Both the position numbers and the translations under genes were made by a program. From Elusimicrobia bacterium GWA2_66_18 (lineage in GTDB: Bacteria; Elusimicrobiota; Elusimicrobia; UBA1565; UBA9628), in the NCBI GenBank assembly GCA_001799675.1, contig MGTX01000019.1, forward strand, positions 11,168 to 75,167: DNA of 64,000 nucleotides, in the 5' to 3' direction. This document shows positions 51,390-59,618 of this stretch, one piece after another. Position 1 is the stretch's first letter. Every line of letters starts with the position of its first letter. Below the pieces are notes generated by a model. The model was given only the letters and a program-made list of their open reading frames with translations, did not search any database and was not told the origin of the DNA.

Positions 51390-51770
51390 TTAAGTCGGCT
51401 TCGTCAGGATCGCGGCCACGCGTTCGTGGAGTTTGGCCATCTCGAAGGGCTTTTGCAGGACTTCGGCCGCTCCGCTCATGAGGGCGATGCCTTTTTCCTT
51501 GACCGTGTCGCGGCTGGTCATGATCATGATCTTTGGGGCTTTGGCTCCGAGCTTATTGGTCAACTCGTAGGCGACGTGATAACCGTCGATGTAGGGCATC
51601 ATGACGTCGAGCAGGACCAGATCCAACTGTTCCGACATCGCCATATGCAAGGCTTCCTTCCCATTGGTGGCGGCCAACACCTCGTATCCCTGGAAGCTGA
51701 GGTCCATTTTCAACAGGTCCAGGAGGTCCGGGTCGTCGTCCGCGACGAGGATGCGTTTTTGGTCCGCCAT
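51390..51770 (-). CDS. Stand-alone CheY-like receiver domain
   Basis: 126 residues, a bare REC domain: acidic pocket Asp11-Asp13, phosphoacceptor Asp55 (LLDVMMP), Thr85 switch residue and Lys107. No DNA-binding output follows, and no histidine kinase is near, so its partner is elsewhere. GGGGGAG lies 3 nt before the ATG and a TAGAAT box (51797-51802, minus strand) 26 nt before it, so this transcript has a leader with a ribosome site. Confidence 0.9.
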   Translation of the reverse strand: MADQKRILVADDDPDLLDLLKMDLSFQGYEVLAATNGKEALHMAMSEQLDLVLLDVMMPYIDGYHVAYELTNKLGAKAPKIMIMTSRDTVKEKGIALMSGAAEVLQKPFEMAKLHERVAAILTKPT

Positions 51771-51796
51771 GTTCTCCCCCGAGAAAGATTCCGTCG

Positions 51797-51802
51797 ATTC
51801 TA
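51797..51802 (-). promoter_or_regulatory. Candidate -10 box for the receiver gene
   Basis: TAGAAT on the minus strand, 26 nt before the ATG, with a Shine-Dalgarno (51774-51780) in between. It is a contrast to the leaderless pattern seen elsewhere. Confidence 0.35.
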
Positions 51803-51815
51803 TCAGATAAACCTT

Positions 51816-54800
51816 CTATAAGGAAGCATCGATGCGCCAGGAGCGCTCGCCGAGAACCGCCTCGACGGCTTCCAACAGGGCCTGGGTGAGGGTCACGTGT
51901 TGGCCAACCTCCAGGATAGCGAGGCCCTCGGCGGTTTCCTGCTCGAGGACGACGGGGCAGGGGCCGCGGTAAGACTCCAGGATGTCGCGCAGGCTCTCGA
52001 GCCTCTCCGTTCCGAGGGTGGAGTCGCACTTCAGTCGTAGGCGCTTGGCGTAGCGGGAGACGGCCATGTCGAGCGGGCTCATCTCGTCGACGATGACCTC
52101 GGGCGTGCCGGCGCCGGCATCCTCGCCTTTGAAGGAGAGGCGGCCGGAGGCCGTCACGAAGGCCCCGGCCTTGGCTAGTTGGGAGAGGCCGCAGGCGTAG
52201 GTCTTGGGGAAGCAGAGGAGGGTGATCTCGCCGGTCAGGTCCTCCAAGGTGCAGATGACCCAGGGCTCTCCGGTCTTCTTGGAGACCATCTTGCGCGTGC
52301 GGCTGATCATGCCCGCCAGGCGCACCGGGGTGTTGATAGTCGGGGCCAGGGCGGAGATCTCGTGGGTCGCCGCGGCCTTGAGTTGCATCTTCACGCTCAG
52401 CAGGGGATGTCCGGAGAAATAGAAGCCCAGCACCTCGCGCTCGAAGGCCAGGGTGTCGTGCTCGGAGAGCGGCTTGACGGTCCCGCCGGTTCCGTCCTCG
52501 GTCGGCGCCAGCGGCGGGGCCGAGCCGAAGAGCAGGCCCTGGCCCTTGTCGATGTCGGCCTTGACCCGCTGCTGCCGGCCGACGGCCTCGTCCACCGCGG
52601 GCAAGAGACGCGCGCGCGCAAGGGGCGGCGCGTCGCCTGGCCGCAGGGCGTCCATGGCCCCGGCCTTGATCAGAGATTCTACGGCCTTCTTGTTGACCGC
52701 GTGCAGGTCCACGCGCGCGCAGAAGTCGTCGAGACCCTCGAAGGTCTTCTCGCGCGCGGCCTTCACGACGGCGTCGGCCGCTCCGGCGCCCACGTTCTTG
52801 ATGGCGAGCAGGCCGAAGCGGATATCCCCGTTCTCAATGGAGAACTTCGCGTCGGAGCGGTTGACGCAAGGGGGCAGGACCTTGAGGCCCATGCGGCGGG
52901 CTTCCTCCAGGTAGGTGACGAGCTTGTTCTCCTTATCCTCGGCGCCGATGGAGGAGTGCCCGATCTCCGAGGTGAGGACCGAGGTCATAAACTCGAGGGG
53001 GAAGTTCGCCTTGAGGTACGCGGTCTGATAGGCGATGAGGCCGTAGGCGACCGAATGCGACTTATTGAAGCCGTAGCCGCCGAACTTCACCATCTGGTCG
53101 TAGATCTTGTTGGCGAGCTTGGGTGAGATATTGTTGGCCGCGCCGCCCTTGATGAACTTGTCGCGCATCTTCTCCAGATCCTCGGCGATCTTCTTGCCCA
53201 TGGCCTTTCGCAGGCCGTCGGCCTCGCCGGGGGTGAAGCCCGCGAGCTTCTTGGAGATATCCATGACCTGTTCCTGGAAGACCATGCAGCCGTAGGTGTC
53301 CTTCAGGATGGTCTCGAGGAGGGGATGGTCGTACTTCACCTCCTCGCGCCCGTGCTTGCGGTCTACGAACATGTCCAGCATGCCCGACTGCATGGGGCCG
53401 GGGCGGAAGAGGGCGATGAGCGAGACGATGTCGTCGAAGACCGTGGGCTTGATGCGGAAGAGCAGGTCGCGCATGCCCTGGCTGTCCAGCTGGAAGACGG
53501 CCAGGGCCTTGGCCGTGCGCAGCATCTCGAAGGTCTTCGGGTCATCCATCAAGACGGCGTCGATGTCGAACTTCTCGTCGTGCCGCGCGCGGACGAACTT
53601 GACGGCGTCGTCGATGATGGACAAGGTCCGCAGGCCCAGGAAATCGACCTTCAAGAGGCCCAGCTTCGGGCAGACGTCGCCGTCGTACTGCGTGGTCACG
53701 ACGTCGGACTTGGCGCCTTTGGCCAGCGGCGTGTAGCGGACCACCGGCTCCTTGGTGATGAGAGTGCCGGCCGCGTGCACGCCTGTGTGGCGTTTGAGGC
53801 CCTCCAGCTTGAGCGACAGGTTCAGCAGGCGCTTGACCTGAGGGTCCCGGGCCAACTCCTGCATCTCAGGGCTCTGCATGGACTCGTGCAGGTGCACGTT
53901 GGGGCCGGCCGGGATTTTTTTGGCGATCTCGTCGACCTGGGAGAGGGGCATGTCCAGCACGCGGCCCACGTCGCGGATGACGAGCTTGGCGCCGAGCGAA
54001 CCGAAGGTGATGATCTGGGCGACGCAGTCCTCTCCGTACTTCCGGCGGACGTACTGGATGACGCGGTCTCGACCCGTGTCGGCGAAGTCGATGTCCAGGT
54101 CGGGCATGGACTTGCGGTCCGGGTTGAGGAAGCGCTCGAAGAGGAGCTTGTGCTCCAGCGGGTCGGCGTTGGTGATTCGCAGGGCGTAGGCCACCAGGGC
54201 GCCCGCGCCCGAGCCGCGGCCGGGGCCGACGGGCACGCCGATCGTGCGCGCGTATTTGATGAAGTCCCAGACGATGAGGAAATAGCCCGAGAAGCCCATG
54301 CGCTTGATCACGCCAAGTTCGTAATCCAGCCGTTCTTTATAAACGGATTTGATCCCGCCGGGGAAGCGTTCCCGAAGACCTTCCCGACAAAGATGTTCCA
54401 GATATGAATCCTGGGAGAACCCCTCAGGGACCTTGAATTCAGGAAGCAGCAACTGGTCCATGGGTATTGTGAGATTACACATCTCCGCGATCTTGAGAGT
54501 GCTCTCCAAAGACTGGGGCGCGAAACCGCCGAAGAGCTTGCGCATCTCCTCGGGACTTTTAATATAGAATTCATGACTCTCGAATTTAAGGCGCTCGGTG
54601 TCGGCGAGCTTGCGGCCGGTGGCGATGCAGACGCGCGCGTCGTGGGCCTCGTTGTCGTCGCGGCGCCAGTAGTGGCAGTCGTTGGTGGCCACCAGCGGGA
54701 CCCCGGTGCGGCGGTTCAGCTCAAGCAGGGCCGACGTCACTTGGCGCTGCTTGTCGATACCGTGGTCCATGATCTCGAGGTAGTAGCTATCAGGTTCCAG

Positions 54801-55319
54801 GCAGTCGCGAAACCACGTCACCATCTTCTCGGCCTGGGCAAGGTCGCCGGAGAGGATGGATTGGTTGAGTTCGGATTTCAGACAGCCGGAGAGCACCACC
54901 AGGCCCTTTGAGCGTTTGGCGAGGACCTCCTTGTCGATGCGCGGGTCGTAGTAGTAGCCCTCCTTGAACGCGATCGAGCAGAGCTCCATGAGATTCTGGT
55001 AGCCCTCGTAGTTCTTCGCGAGGATCGTCAGGTGGCAGTTTTCCTTCTGGGAGTGACCCCGATCGAAGCGGGTCCCCTTGGAGATGTACATCTCGCAGCC
55101 AATAATGGCCTTTAGACCGACGGCCTTGGCGTTCGAGTAGAACTCGACGGCGCCGTACATGTTGCCGTGGTCGGTGACCGCGAAGCCCTTGGCGCCGGAG
55201 GCGGCCAGGTCCTTTAGAGCCTGGGAGGGCTTGCCGTCCTTGTCGGACAGGCGGATGACCCCGTCCATCAAGGAATATTCGGAGTGGTTGTGAAGGTGGA
55301 CGAACTCGGGCTTGGACAC
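51816..55319 (-). CDS. dnaE: DNA polymerase III alpha subunit
   Basis: 1167 residues, normal for DnaE1. The PHP domain at the start keeps its metal-binding histidines (FVHLHNHSEYSLMDG, VTDHGNMYG). The catalytic aspartates are in the PDLDIDFADTGRDRV motif, followed by finger, helix-hairpin-helix and OB-fold regions. It is the replicative polymerase subunit. An intact PHP suggests it may proofread itself, as in lineages without a separate epsilon (inference). The start is GTG 55319, only 18 bp from the divergent NUDIX ATG. Confidence 0.96.
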   Translation of the reverse strand: MSKPEFVHLHNHSEYSLMDGVIRLSDKDGKPSQALKDLAASGAKGFAVTDHGNMYGAVEFYSNAKAVGLKAIIGCEMYISKGTRFDRGHSQKENCHLTILAKNYEGYQNLMELCSIAFKEGYYYDPRIDKEVLAKRSKGLVVLSGCLKSELNQSILSGDLAQAEKMVTWFRDCLEPDSYYLEIMDHGIDKQRQVTSALLELNRRTGVPLVATNDCHYWRRDDNEAHDARVCIATGRKLADTERLKFESHEFYIKSPEEMRKLFGGFAPQSLESTLKIAEMCNLTIPMDQLLLPEFKVPEGFSQDSYLEHLCREGLRERFPGGIKSVYKERLDYELGVIKRMGFSGYFLIVWDFIKYARTIGVPVGPGRGSGAGALVAYALRITNADPLEHKLLFERFLNPDRKSMPDLDIDFADTGRDRVIQYVRRKYGEDCVAQIITFGSLGAKLVIRDVGRVLDMPLSQVDEIAKKIPAGPNVHLHESMQSPEMQELARDPQVKRLLNLSLKLEGLKRHTGVHAAGTLITKEPVVRYTPLAKGAKSDVVTTQYDGDVCPKLGLLKVDFLGLRTLSIIDDAVKFVRARHDEKFDIDAVLMDDPKTFEMLRTAKALAVFQLDSQGMRDLLFRIKPTVFDDIVSLIALFRPGPMQSGMLDMFVDRKHGREEVKYDHPLLETILKDTYGCMVFQEQVMDISKKLAGFTPGEADGLRKAMGKKIAEDLEKMRDKFIKGGAANNISPKLANKIYDQMVKFGGYGFNKSHSVAYGLIAYQTAYLKANFPLEFMTSVLTSEIGHSSIGAEDKENKLVTYLEEARRMGLKVLPPCVNRSDAKFSIENGDIRFGLLAIKNVGAGAADAVVKAAREKTFEGLDDFCARVDLHAVNKKAVESLIKAGAMDALRPGDAPPLARARLLPAVDEAVGRQQRVKADIDKGQGLLFGSAPPLAPTEDGTGGTVKPLSEHDTLAFEREVLGFYFSGHPLLSVKMQLKAAATHEISALAPTINTPVRLAGMISRTRKMVSKKTGEPWVICTLEDLTGEITLLCFPKTYACGLSQLAKAGAFVTASGRLSFKGEDAGAGTPEVIVDEMSPLDMAVSRYAKRLRLKCDSTLGTERLESLRDILESYRGPCPVVLEQETAEGLAILEVGQHVTLTQALLEAVEAVLGERSWRIDASL

Positions 55320-55323
55320 TTGT

Positions 55324-55329
55324 TATAAT
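55324..55329 (+). promoter_or_regulatory. Shared -10 region of the divergent NUDIX and dnaE genes
   Basis: TATAAT on the plus strand, 8 nt before the NUDIX ATG. The same palindromic bases read ATTATAA on the minus strand, giving a CATTAT box 5 nt before the dnaE GTG. The whole gap is 18 bp and has no Shine-Dalgarno either way. Confidence 0.5.
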
Positions 55330-55337
55330 GCGGCGCG

Positions 55338-55892
55338 ATGCGAAAGAGAGACTCCGGCCTCGTCGAACGACTCGTCCAGAAGCGGACCGTCTACCGCGGC
55401 AAGAGCATCGACTTGCGAGTCGACGTCGTGCGTCTGCCCGACGGCAAGACCGCCACCCGCGAATTCCTGGACCATCCCGGCGCCGTCGGCATCGTTGCCT
55501 TCCGCGACCGCGACACCGTCGTTATGGTGCGTCAATATCGCCATCCCGTCGGCGAGGTAACCCTCGAACTTCCCGCGGGGAAGCTGGACCGCGGTGAGTC
55601 GATCATGACCTGTTTGCGGCGGGAACTAAGGGAAGAGACCGGCTACACGGCACGAAAGATCACTCCTTTGCTCAATTACTGGCCGACGCCGGCTTTCGCC
55701 AACGAGATCCTCCATCTTTACGTCGCCGAGGGCCTGCGGCCCGGCCGCATGCGCACCGACGAGGATGAGTTCCTCGAGTGCGTCACCATTCCGTTCAAAA
55801 AGGTCCTCGAGATGGTCCGTCGCGGGCGGATCCGGGACTCCAAGACCATCATCGGGATACTCGCCTGCGCCGTCTTGCGACGATTATACTAA
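55338..55892 (+). CDS. NUDIX hydrolase, ADP-ribose pyrophosphatase-like
   Basis: 184 residues. A complete Nudix box spans residues 81-103 (G81, E87, R95-E96, E99-E100, G102). The upstream VVMVRQYRHPVGEVTLELPAG is typical of ADP-ribose pyrophosphatases (NudF-like), which hydrolyse ADP-ribose or related nucleotide-sugars. Its stop is followed after 3 nt by the cNMP/patatin gene, which also has a TATACT box of its own. Confidence 0.88.
   Translation: MRKRDSGLVERLVQKRTVYRGKSIDLRVDVVRLPDGKTATREFLDHPGAVGIVAFRDRDTVVMVRQYRHPVGEVTLELPAGKLDRGESIMTCLRRELREETGYTARKITPLLNYWPTPAFANEILHLYVAEGLRPGRMRTDEDEFLECVTIPFKKVLEMVRRGRIRDSKTIIGILACAVLRRLY
55885..55890 (+). promoter_or_regulatory. Candidate -10 box for the cNMP/patatin gene
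   Basis: TATACT at the end of the NUDIX coding region, 5 nt before the ATG at 55896. No Shine-Dalgarno is seen. Confidence 0.35.
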
Positions 55893-55895
55893 TTC

Positions 55896-57893
55896 ATGAA
55901 GCCCGAGGAGATCCCGTCCTGGGAGCCGTTCCTGAAGCGGATACAGCTCTTCGCAGGCCTCTCCGCCGAGGATCTAAGCAAGATTGCCGCGCGCATCCAG
56001 CCGCTCTCTCTGCCAAGGGGGGCCACCCTCTTCCGTGAGGGCGAAGATCCCGACGCCATGTATTTCATGGTCTCGGGACAGGGCCGACGCGTGCGGACCG
56101 CGAACGGGGCCGAGGTCGTGGTCGCCTTTTTGGGCCGCGGCGACGTCGCGGGCGAGACGGGGGTCCTGACCGGGAACCCGCGCGTCTCGACCGTCCGCCT
56201 CGATGCCACCAGCGAACTGCTCAAGCTGTCGCGCAAGGACTTCGAGGAGATCCTGCGCGAGCATCCCTCCATCCTCTTCTATCTTTCGCGCACGCTCGCC
56301 CACAGGCTCATCACTCAGAGTGCCGCCGCGGCGCGCCCCAGCGAAGACTCTCGACTGATCATCCTCGACGCCGGCCTGCCGCTCCATGACCGTGTGCTTC
56401 TGTCCTGGGCCCTGGGCCACGCCCTCGCCGTCCAGACACGCAAGCGCGTCCTCCTGGTGGATCTTGCCGCCGAGCCCGGGGCGGTGGCGCGCGCAGGCGG
56501 CCTCAAGCCCCTCGTCGTGGGCGAGGCCGAGTTGCGCGCGGTCAACCTGCGCGACCCCGCATCCTTGGCCGCGCTCTCGCAGAATCATCCCTCGGGCCTG
56601 CGCGTGCTCTCCGTCTCCCCCGCCGCTTTGGGCGGGAGGCTCTTCGGCTCGCTCTATCTGTTTCTCAACGCGGTGCGCGGCGGCAACGACTTTGCCCTGG
56701 TCTGTCTCGGCGGCGGCGAGCGTGGCGACGTGGAGCGCGCCACGCTCGCCGAGGCCAACCGCGTGCTCATGGCCGGCTGCGACGCCATGCGCCCCCAGTT
56801 CCGTCAGATGGAGACCGAGGTCTCGGCACTGGTCTCCGACTCCTCGCGGCTCCTGCGCCTCTGGGTGGGGGAACTCGAACCCGAGGATGCGCCGCTGCTG
56901 CTGGGGGCGGAGCGCGTCATCCTCCCATGGAACGAGGCGCTCTCTCAGGCCTTCGAGCGCAACGGCTCCGCCGACGAGGCCCTCGCCGCTGAGCCTAAGT
57001 CACGCCGCGCCGTCGACCGCCTGGCCCGCCGTCTGGGCGGGCTGCGCGTGGGGCTGGCGTTGGGCACGGGCGCGGCTCTCGGGCACGCCACCATCGGGGT
57101 GCTCAAGGTCTTCAAGCGCGAGGGCATCCCCGTGGATGTCCTGGCCGGGACCTCGATGGGCTCTCTCATCGCCGGCTGCTACGCCTGCGGCTACGAGCCC
57201 GAGGAGATCGAACAACTCGCCCTGCGCATCGACAAGGCCTGGGTCGTGGAGAACCTCTTCTGGGACCTGACCGTGCCCAGGTCCGGCCTCTTCCATGGCG
57301 AGACGCTCCTGCGTTTCATCCGATCCTACATGGGCTCTCGGGAGTTCTCCGACATGGACATTCCCTTCGCGGTGGTCGCCGCCGACATCGAGACGGGCGA
57401 GGAGGTGGTGCTGCGCAGCGGGCGGGTGGCCGAGGCGGTCCGCGCCAGTTGCGGGTTGCCGCTCATCTATGCGCCCATCCACTTGAACGGCCGCTACCTC
57501 GTCGACGGCGGCCTGGTCAATCCCGTGCCCACGCGGGTGCTGGCGGACCTGGGGGCCGACATCCTTCTGGCGGTCAACCTCACGATGCCCGCCGGCGACC
57601 GACCGCGCCGAGGGGCCAAGAATCCGTCGCGCGTGAAACCCATGAAGGCGCCGAATTTCTTCGACGTGTTCTTCCACATGATCTACACGATGGAGTACGA
57701 GGTCGCGCAGTCGCGGCTGGACCTGGCGCATGTGGTGGTTCACCCCGAGCTCAAAGGGTTCTCCTGGACGGAACTGCACCGAGCCAAAGAGATCATTTCG
57801 GCGGGCGAGCGCGCCGCCGAGGAAGCCCTGCCGCGCATCAAGGCCCTCATTCCCGCTTTCGGGCCGGCCTGTCCGCTTCCGCGGCGAGGCTAG
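55896..57893 (+). CDS. cNMP-binding, degenerate SIMIBI-like and patatin multidomain phospholipase
   Basis: 665 residues, no signal peptide. Residues about 12-125 are a cyclic-nucleotide-binding domain (FLGRGDVAGETGVLTGNPRVST). About 152-370 resembles a ParA/MinD-type domain that lost its P-loop (the Walker A place reads LPLHDRVLLSWALGHALA, then KRVLLVDLA). About 383-600 is a patatin domain with GTGAALGHA, Ser420 in GTSMG and Asp537 in DGG. It resembles bacterial relatives of neuropathy target esterase. Cyclic nucleotide control of a lipase is expected (inference). It converges with a 4-bp overlap with the next gene. Confidence 0.87.
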   Translation: MKPEEIPSWEPFLKRIQLFAGLSAEDLSKIAARIQPLSLPRGATLFREGEDPDAMYFMVSGQGRRVRTANGAEVVVAFLGRGDVAGETGVLTGNPRVSTVRLDATSELLKLSRKDFEEILREHPSILFYLSRTLAHRLITQSAAAARPSEDSRLIILDAGLPLHDRVLLSWALGHALAVQTRKRVLLVDLAAEPGAVARAGGLKPLVVGEAELRAVNLRDPASLAALSQNHPSGLRVLSVSPAALGGRLFGSLYLFLNAVRGGNDFALVCLGGGERGDVERATLAEANRVLMAGCDAMRPQFRQMETEVSALVSDSSRLLRLWVGELEPEDAPLLLGAERVILPWNEALSQAFERNGSADEALAAEPKSRRAVDRLARRLGGLRVGLALGTGAALGHATIGVLKVFKREGIPVDVLAGTSMGSLIAGCYACGYEPEEIEQLALRIDKAWVVENLFWDLTVPRSGLFHGETLLRFIRSYMGSREFSDMDIPFAVVAADIETGEEVVLRSGRVAEAVRASCGLPLIYAPIHLNGRYLVDGGLVNPVPTRVLADLGADILLAVNLTMPAGDRPRRGAKNPSRVKPMKAPNFFDVFFHMIYTMEYEVAQSRLDLAHVVVHPELKGFSWTELHRAKEIISAGERAAEEALPRIKALIPAFGPACPLPRRG

Positions 57894-59590
57894 ACTTTCC
57901 TAAAAATTTCATACTTATAGTTAAGCCAAAAAACCTCACGCGCATCGAAAAGCGCTCCCAAAACAGATTTTCTTTGGAAGGATGCAAGCGGGATGAAATC
58001 GGCTCCCAAATTGGGCAGAACATCATGGAGGTCTCCGGAACGGATGTAATAGTCGCCGGACTTCACATCAGAAATAGAGTCAATGATTTTCGGACGATAA
58101 TCCAAACATCGAAATGGCGGAAACATACCTGGGCTGTTTGCGGCAACAAAGGAGTGCGCAGGGACATGACGGTTGATCCATGCCCCCGCCGTATAGGCGG
58201 GGTCCGGCGCCCTGCAAAGGCTGACGAAATAAAGCGACTGGAGCAGGGTCATGCAAATAACGACCGGCACTAGGGCCAGGCGCAGATGCGTCCACGGCGA
58301 ACGGACATTCCACAGGGCTTCGATAGCGAAACCCGCGACCACAAGACATAACGGGAACAACGCAGTGGCGTAATGAACGTTGCCGAAATGCCTTCCGCTC
58401 GTATATGTCAAGTAAAAGAGAACGGGACACAATAGGATATATTTTCTCTTGTCCGGGCTTGCCAGAGAGGTGAGCAGCCCCGCTAGGAAGCAAAGCCAAA
58501 GAGGCCACCCAAGCCCCGCCGCTCCTCGGTAAAGCAAATAGCCCACCCATTTTTTGAGCGAGTACGCGTGGGCAACCACGGGCTGCAGAAGGAACAGCTC
58601 GGCGAATGCTTCTCGAGGGGCGATCAACCAGTAGGGATTGACTAAAAAGAAAACAGCGGCAAAGACGGCCGACAAGACGGCAAGATCGCGTGTCCGGCGG
58701 CGCGGCGCGATGCAATGGGCCGCGAAAATCGCGATGAGGATATAGCCGCACAGCCACAAAGACCCTGTCGCCAAGCCCGCCCAGGCTCCTGCCGCGGCGT
58801 AAGCGCGCCTGTCGCCGGAAGCGATCACAAAAGCGGAATCAAGACTCATGAGGAGGGCTGGTAAACAGAAAATATAGGGCTTCAGGCTGTGAGTTTCCAA
58901 GATGAAGATCGGCGACACGGCGTATGATAAAGCGAGAACGGAAGCGACGGCTGGACGAAATAGCCGACGGCAGACGCGATGAAGCGGCCACACGCTCAAG
59001 GCAAAAATCACGCTGTTGGCATACTTGGGAACGGCGTAAATCATCGCCGAATAATCGGGATTATTCAGATAAACCGAAATATCCTGGGTTAGAATCACTA
59101 GGCCGATTTTGGCGCAAAGCCACAGGAGAAATCCGGCGAAATAAATGTAGATACTGCCGTACTGGAATAAATGAGGATTAAACTGGAATTTTGCGGGCCG
59201 AATCTTCTGCAGGCTGTAGATGAGCAACTCCTCATCGGGGAGAGCCGATCTTAGGAAGCGGCCCCGCATTTTATGAATAATCTCTACAGGGACTTCTTGG
59301 GGCCCTTCCGGCATGTCCAGGATCATGACCTTCTTAAGATCGGTCTTAAAAGAATGCGCGAGGATGCCCGGATTATGCGCGGCGATGACTCCGTAATGGG
59401 CGTAGACCTCTTCGCGCGTGCTGAGAAATGCTTTTTTTGCCGTGTTAAACTGTTGGGAGTCGGAAAAAGAGAGGCCGACGACTTCGGCTTGAGGAAGACC
59501 CACATGCATGCCTTGCCATGAGAGCAGTAAGGCCGTCATGCACGTGAGTGGAAGACTGACCCTATCGAAAGCGTTTTTGCTGAAATTCAT
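57890..59590 (-). CDS. GT-C-type polytopic membrane protein (GT39-like)
   Basis: 566 residues, about ten helices. It ends with the soluble TAGAWINRHVPAHSFVAANSP module shared with the other GT-C-like proteins here. The long first outside loop (about residues 30-140) holds several acidic residues. It is visibly A/T-richer than the left part of the window, as is the gene before it. ATG 59590 is chosen because it gives a normal N-terminal anchor; the frame is open further but would run into the upstream gene. It lies 28 nt after that gene. Confidence 0.6.
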   Translation of the reverse strand: MNFSKNAFDRVSLPLTCMTALLLSWQGMHVGLPQAEVVGLSFSDSQQFNTAKKAFLSTREEVYAHYGVIAAHNPGILAHSFKTDLKKVMILDMPEGPQEVPVEIIHKMRGRFLRSALPDEELLIYSLQKIRPAKFQFNPHLFQYGSIYIYFAGFLLWLCAKIGLVILTQDISVYLNNPDYSAMIYAVPKYANSVIFALSVWPLHRVCRRLFRPAVASVLALSYAVSPIFILETHSLKPYIFCLPALLMSLDSAFVIASGDRRAYAAAGAWAGLATGSLWLCGYILIAIFAAHCIAPRRRTRDLAVLSAVFAAVFFLVNPYWLIAPREAFAELFLLQPVVAHAYSLKKWVGYLLYRGAAGLGWPLWLCFLAGLLTSLASPDKRKYILLCPVLFYLTYTSGRHFGNVHYATALFPLCLVVAGFAIEALWNVRSPWTHLRLALVPVVICMTLLQSLYFVSLCRAPDPAYTAGAWINRHVPAHSFVAANSPGMFPPFRCLDYRPKIIDSISDVKSGDYYIRSGDLHDVLPNLGADFIPLASFQRKSVLGALFDAREVFWLNYKYEIFRKV

Positions 59591-59618
59591 TCGACGTAAA
59601 TCCCACGCGGCTTGCGGG

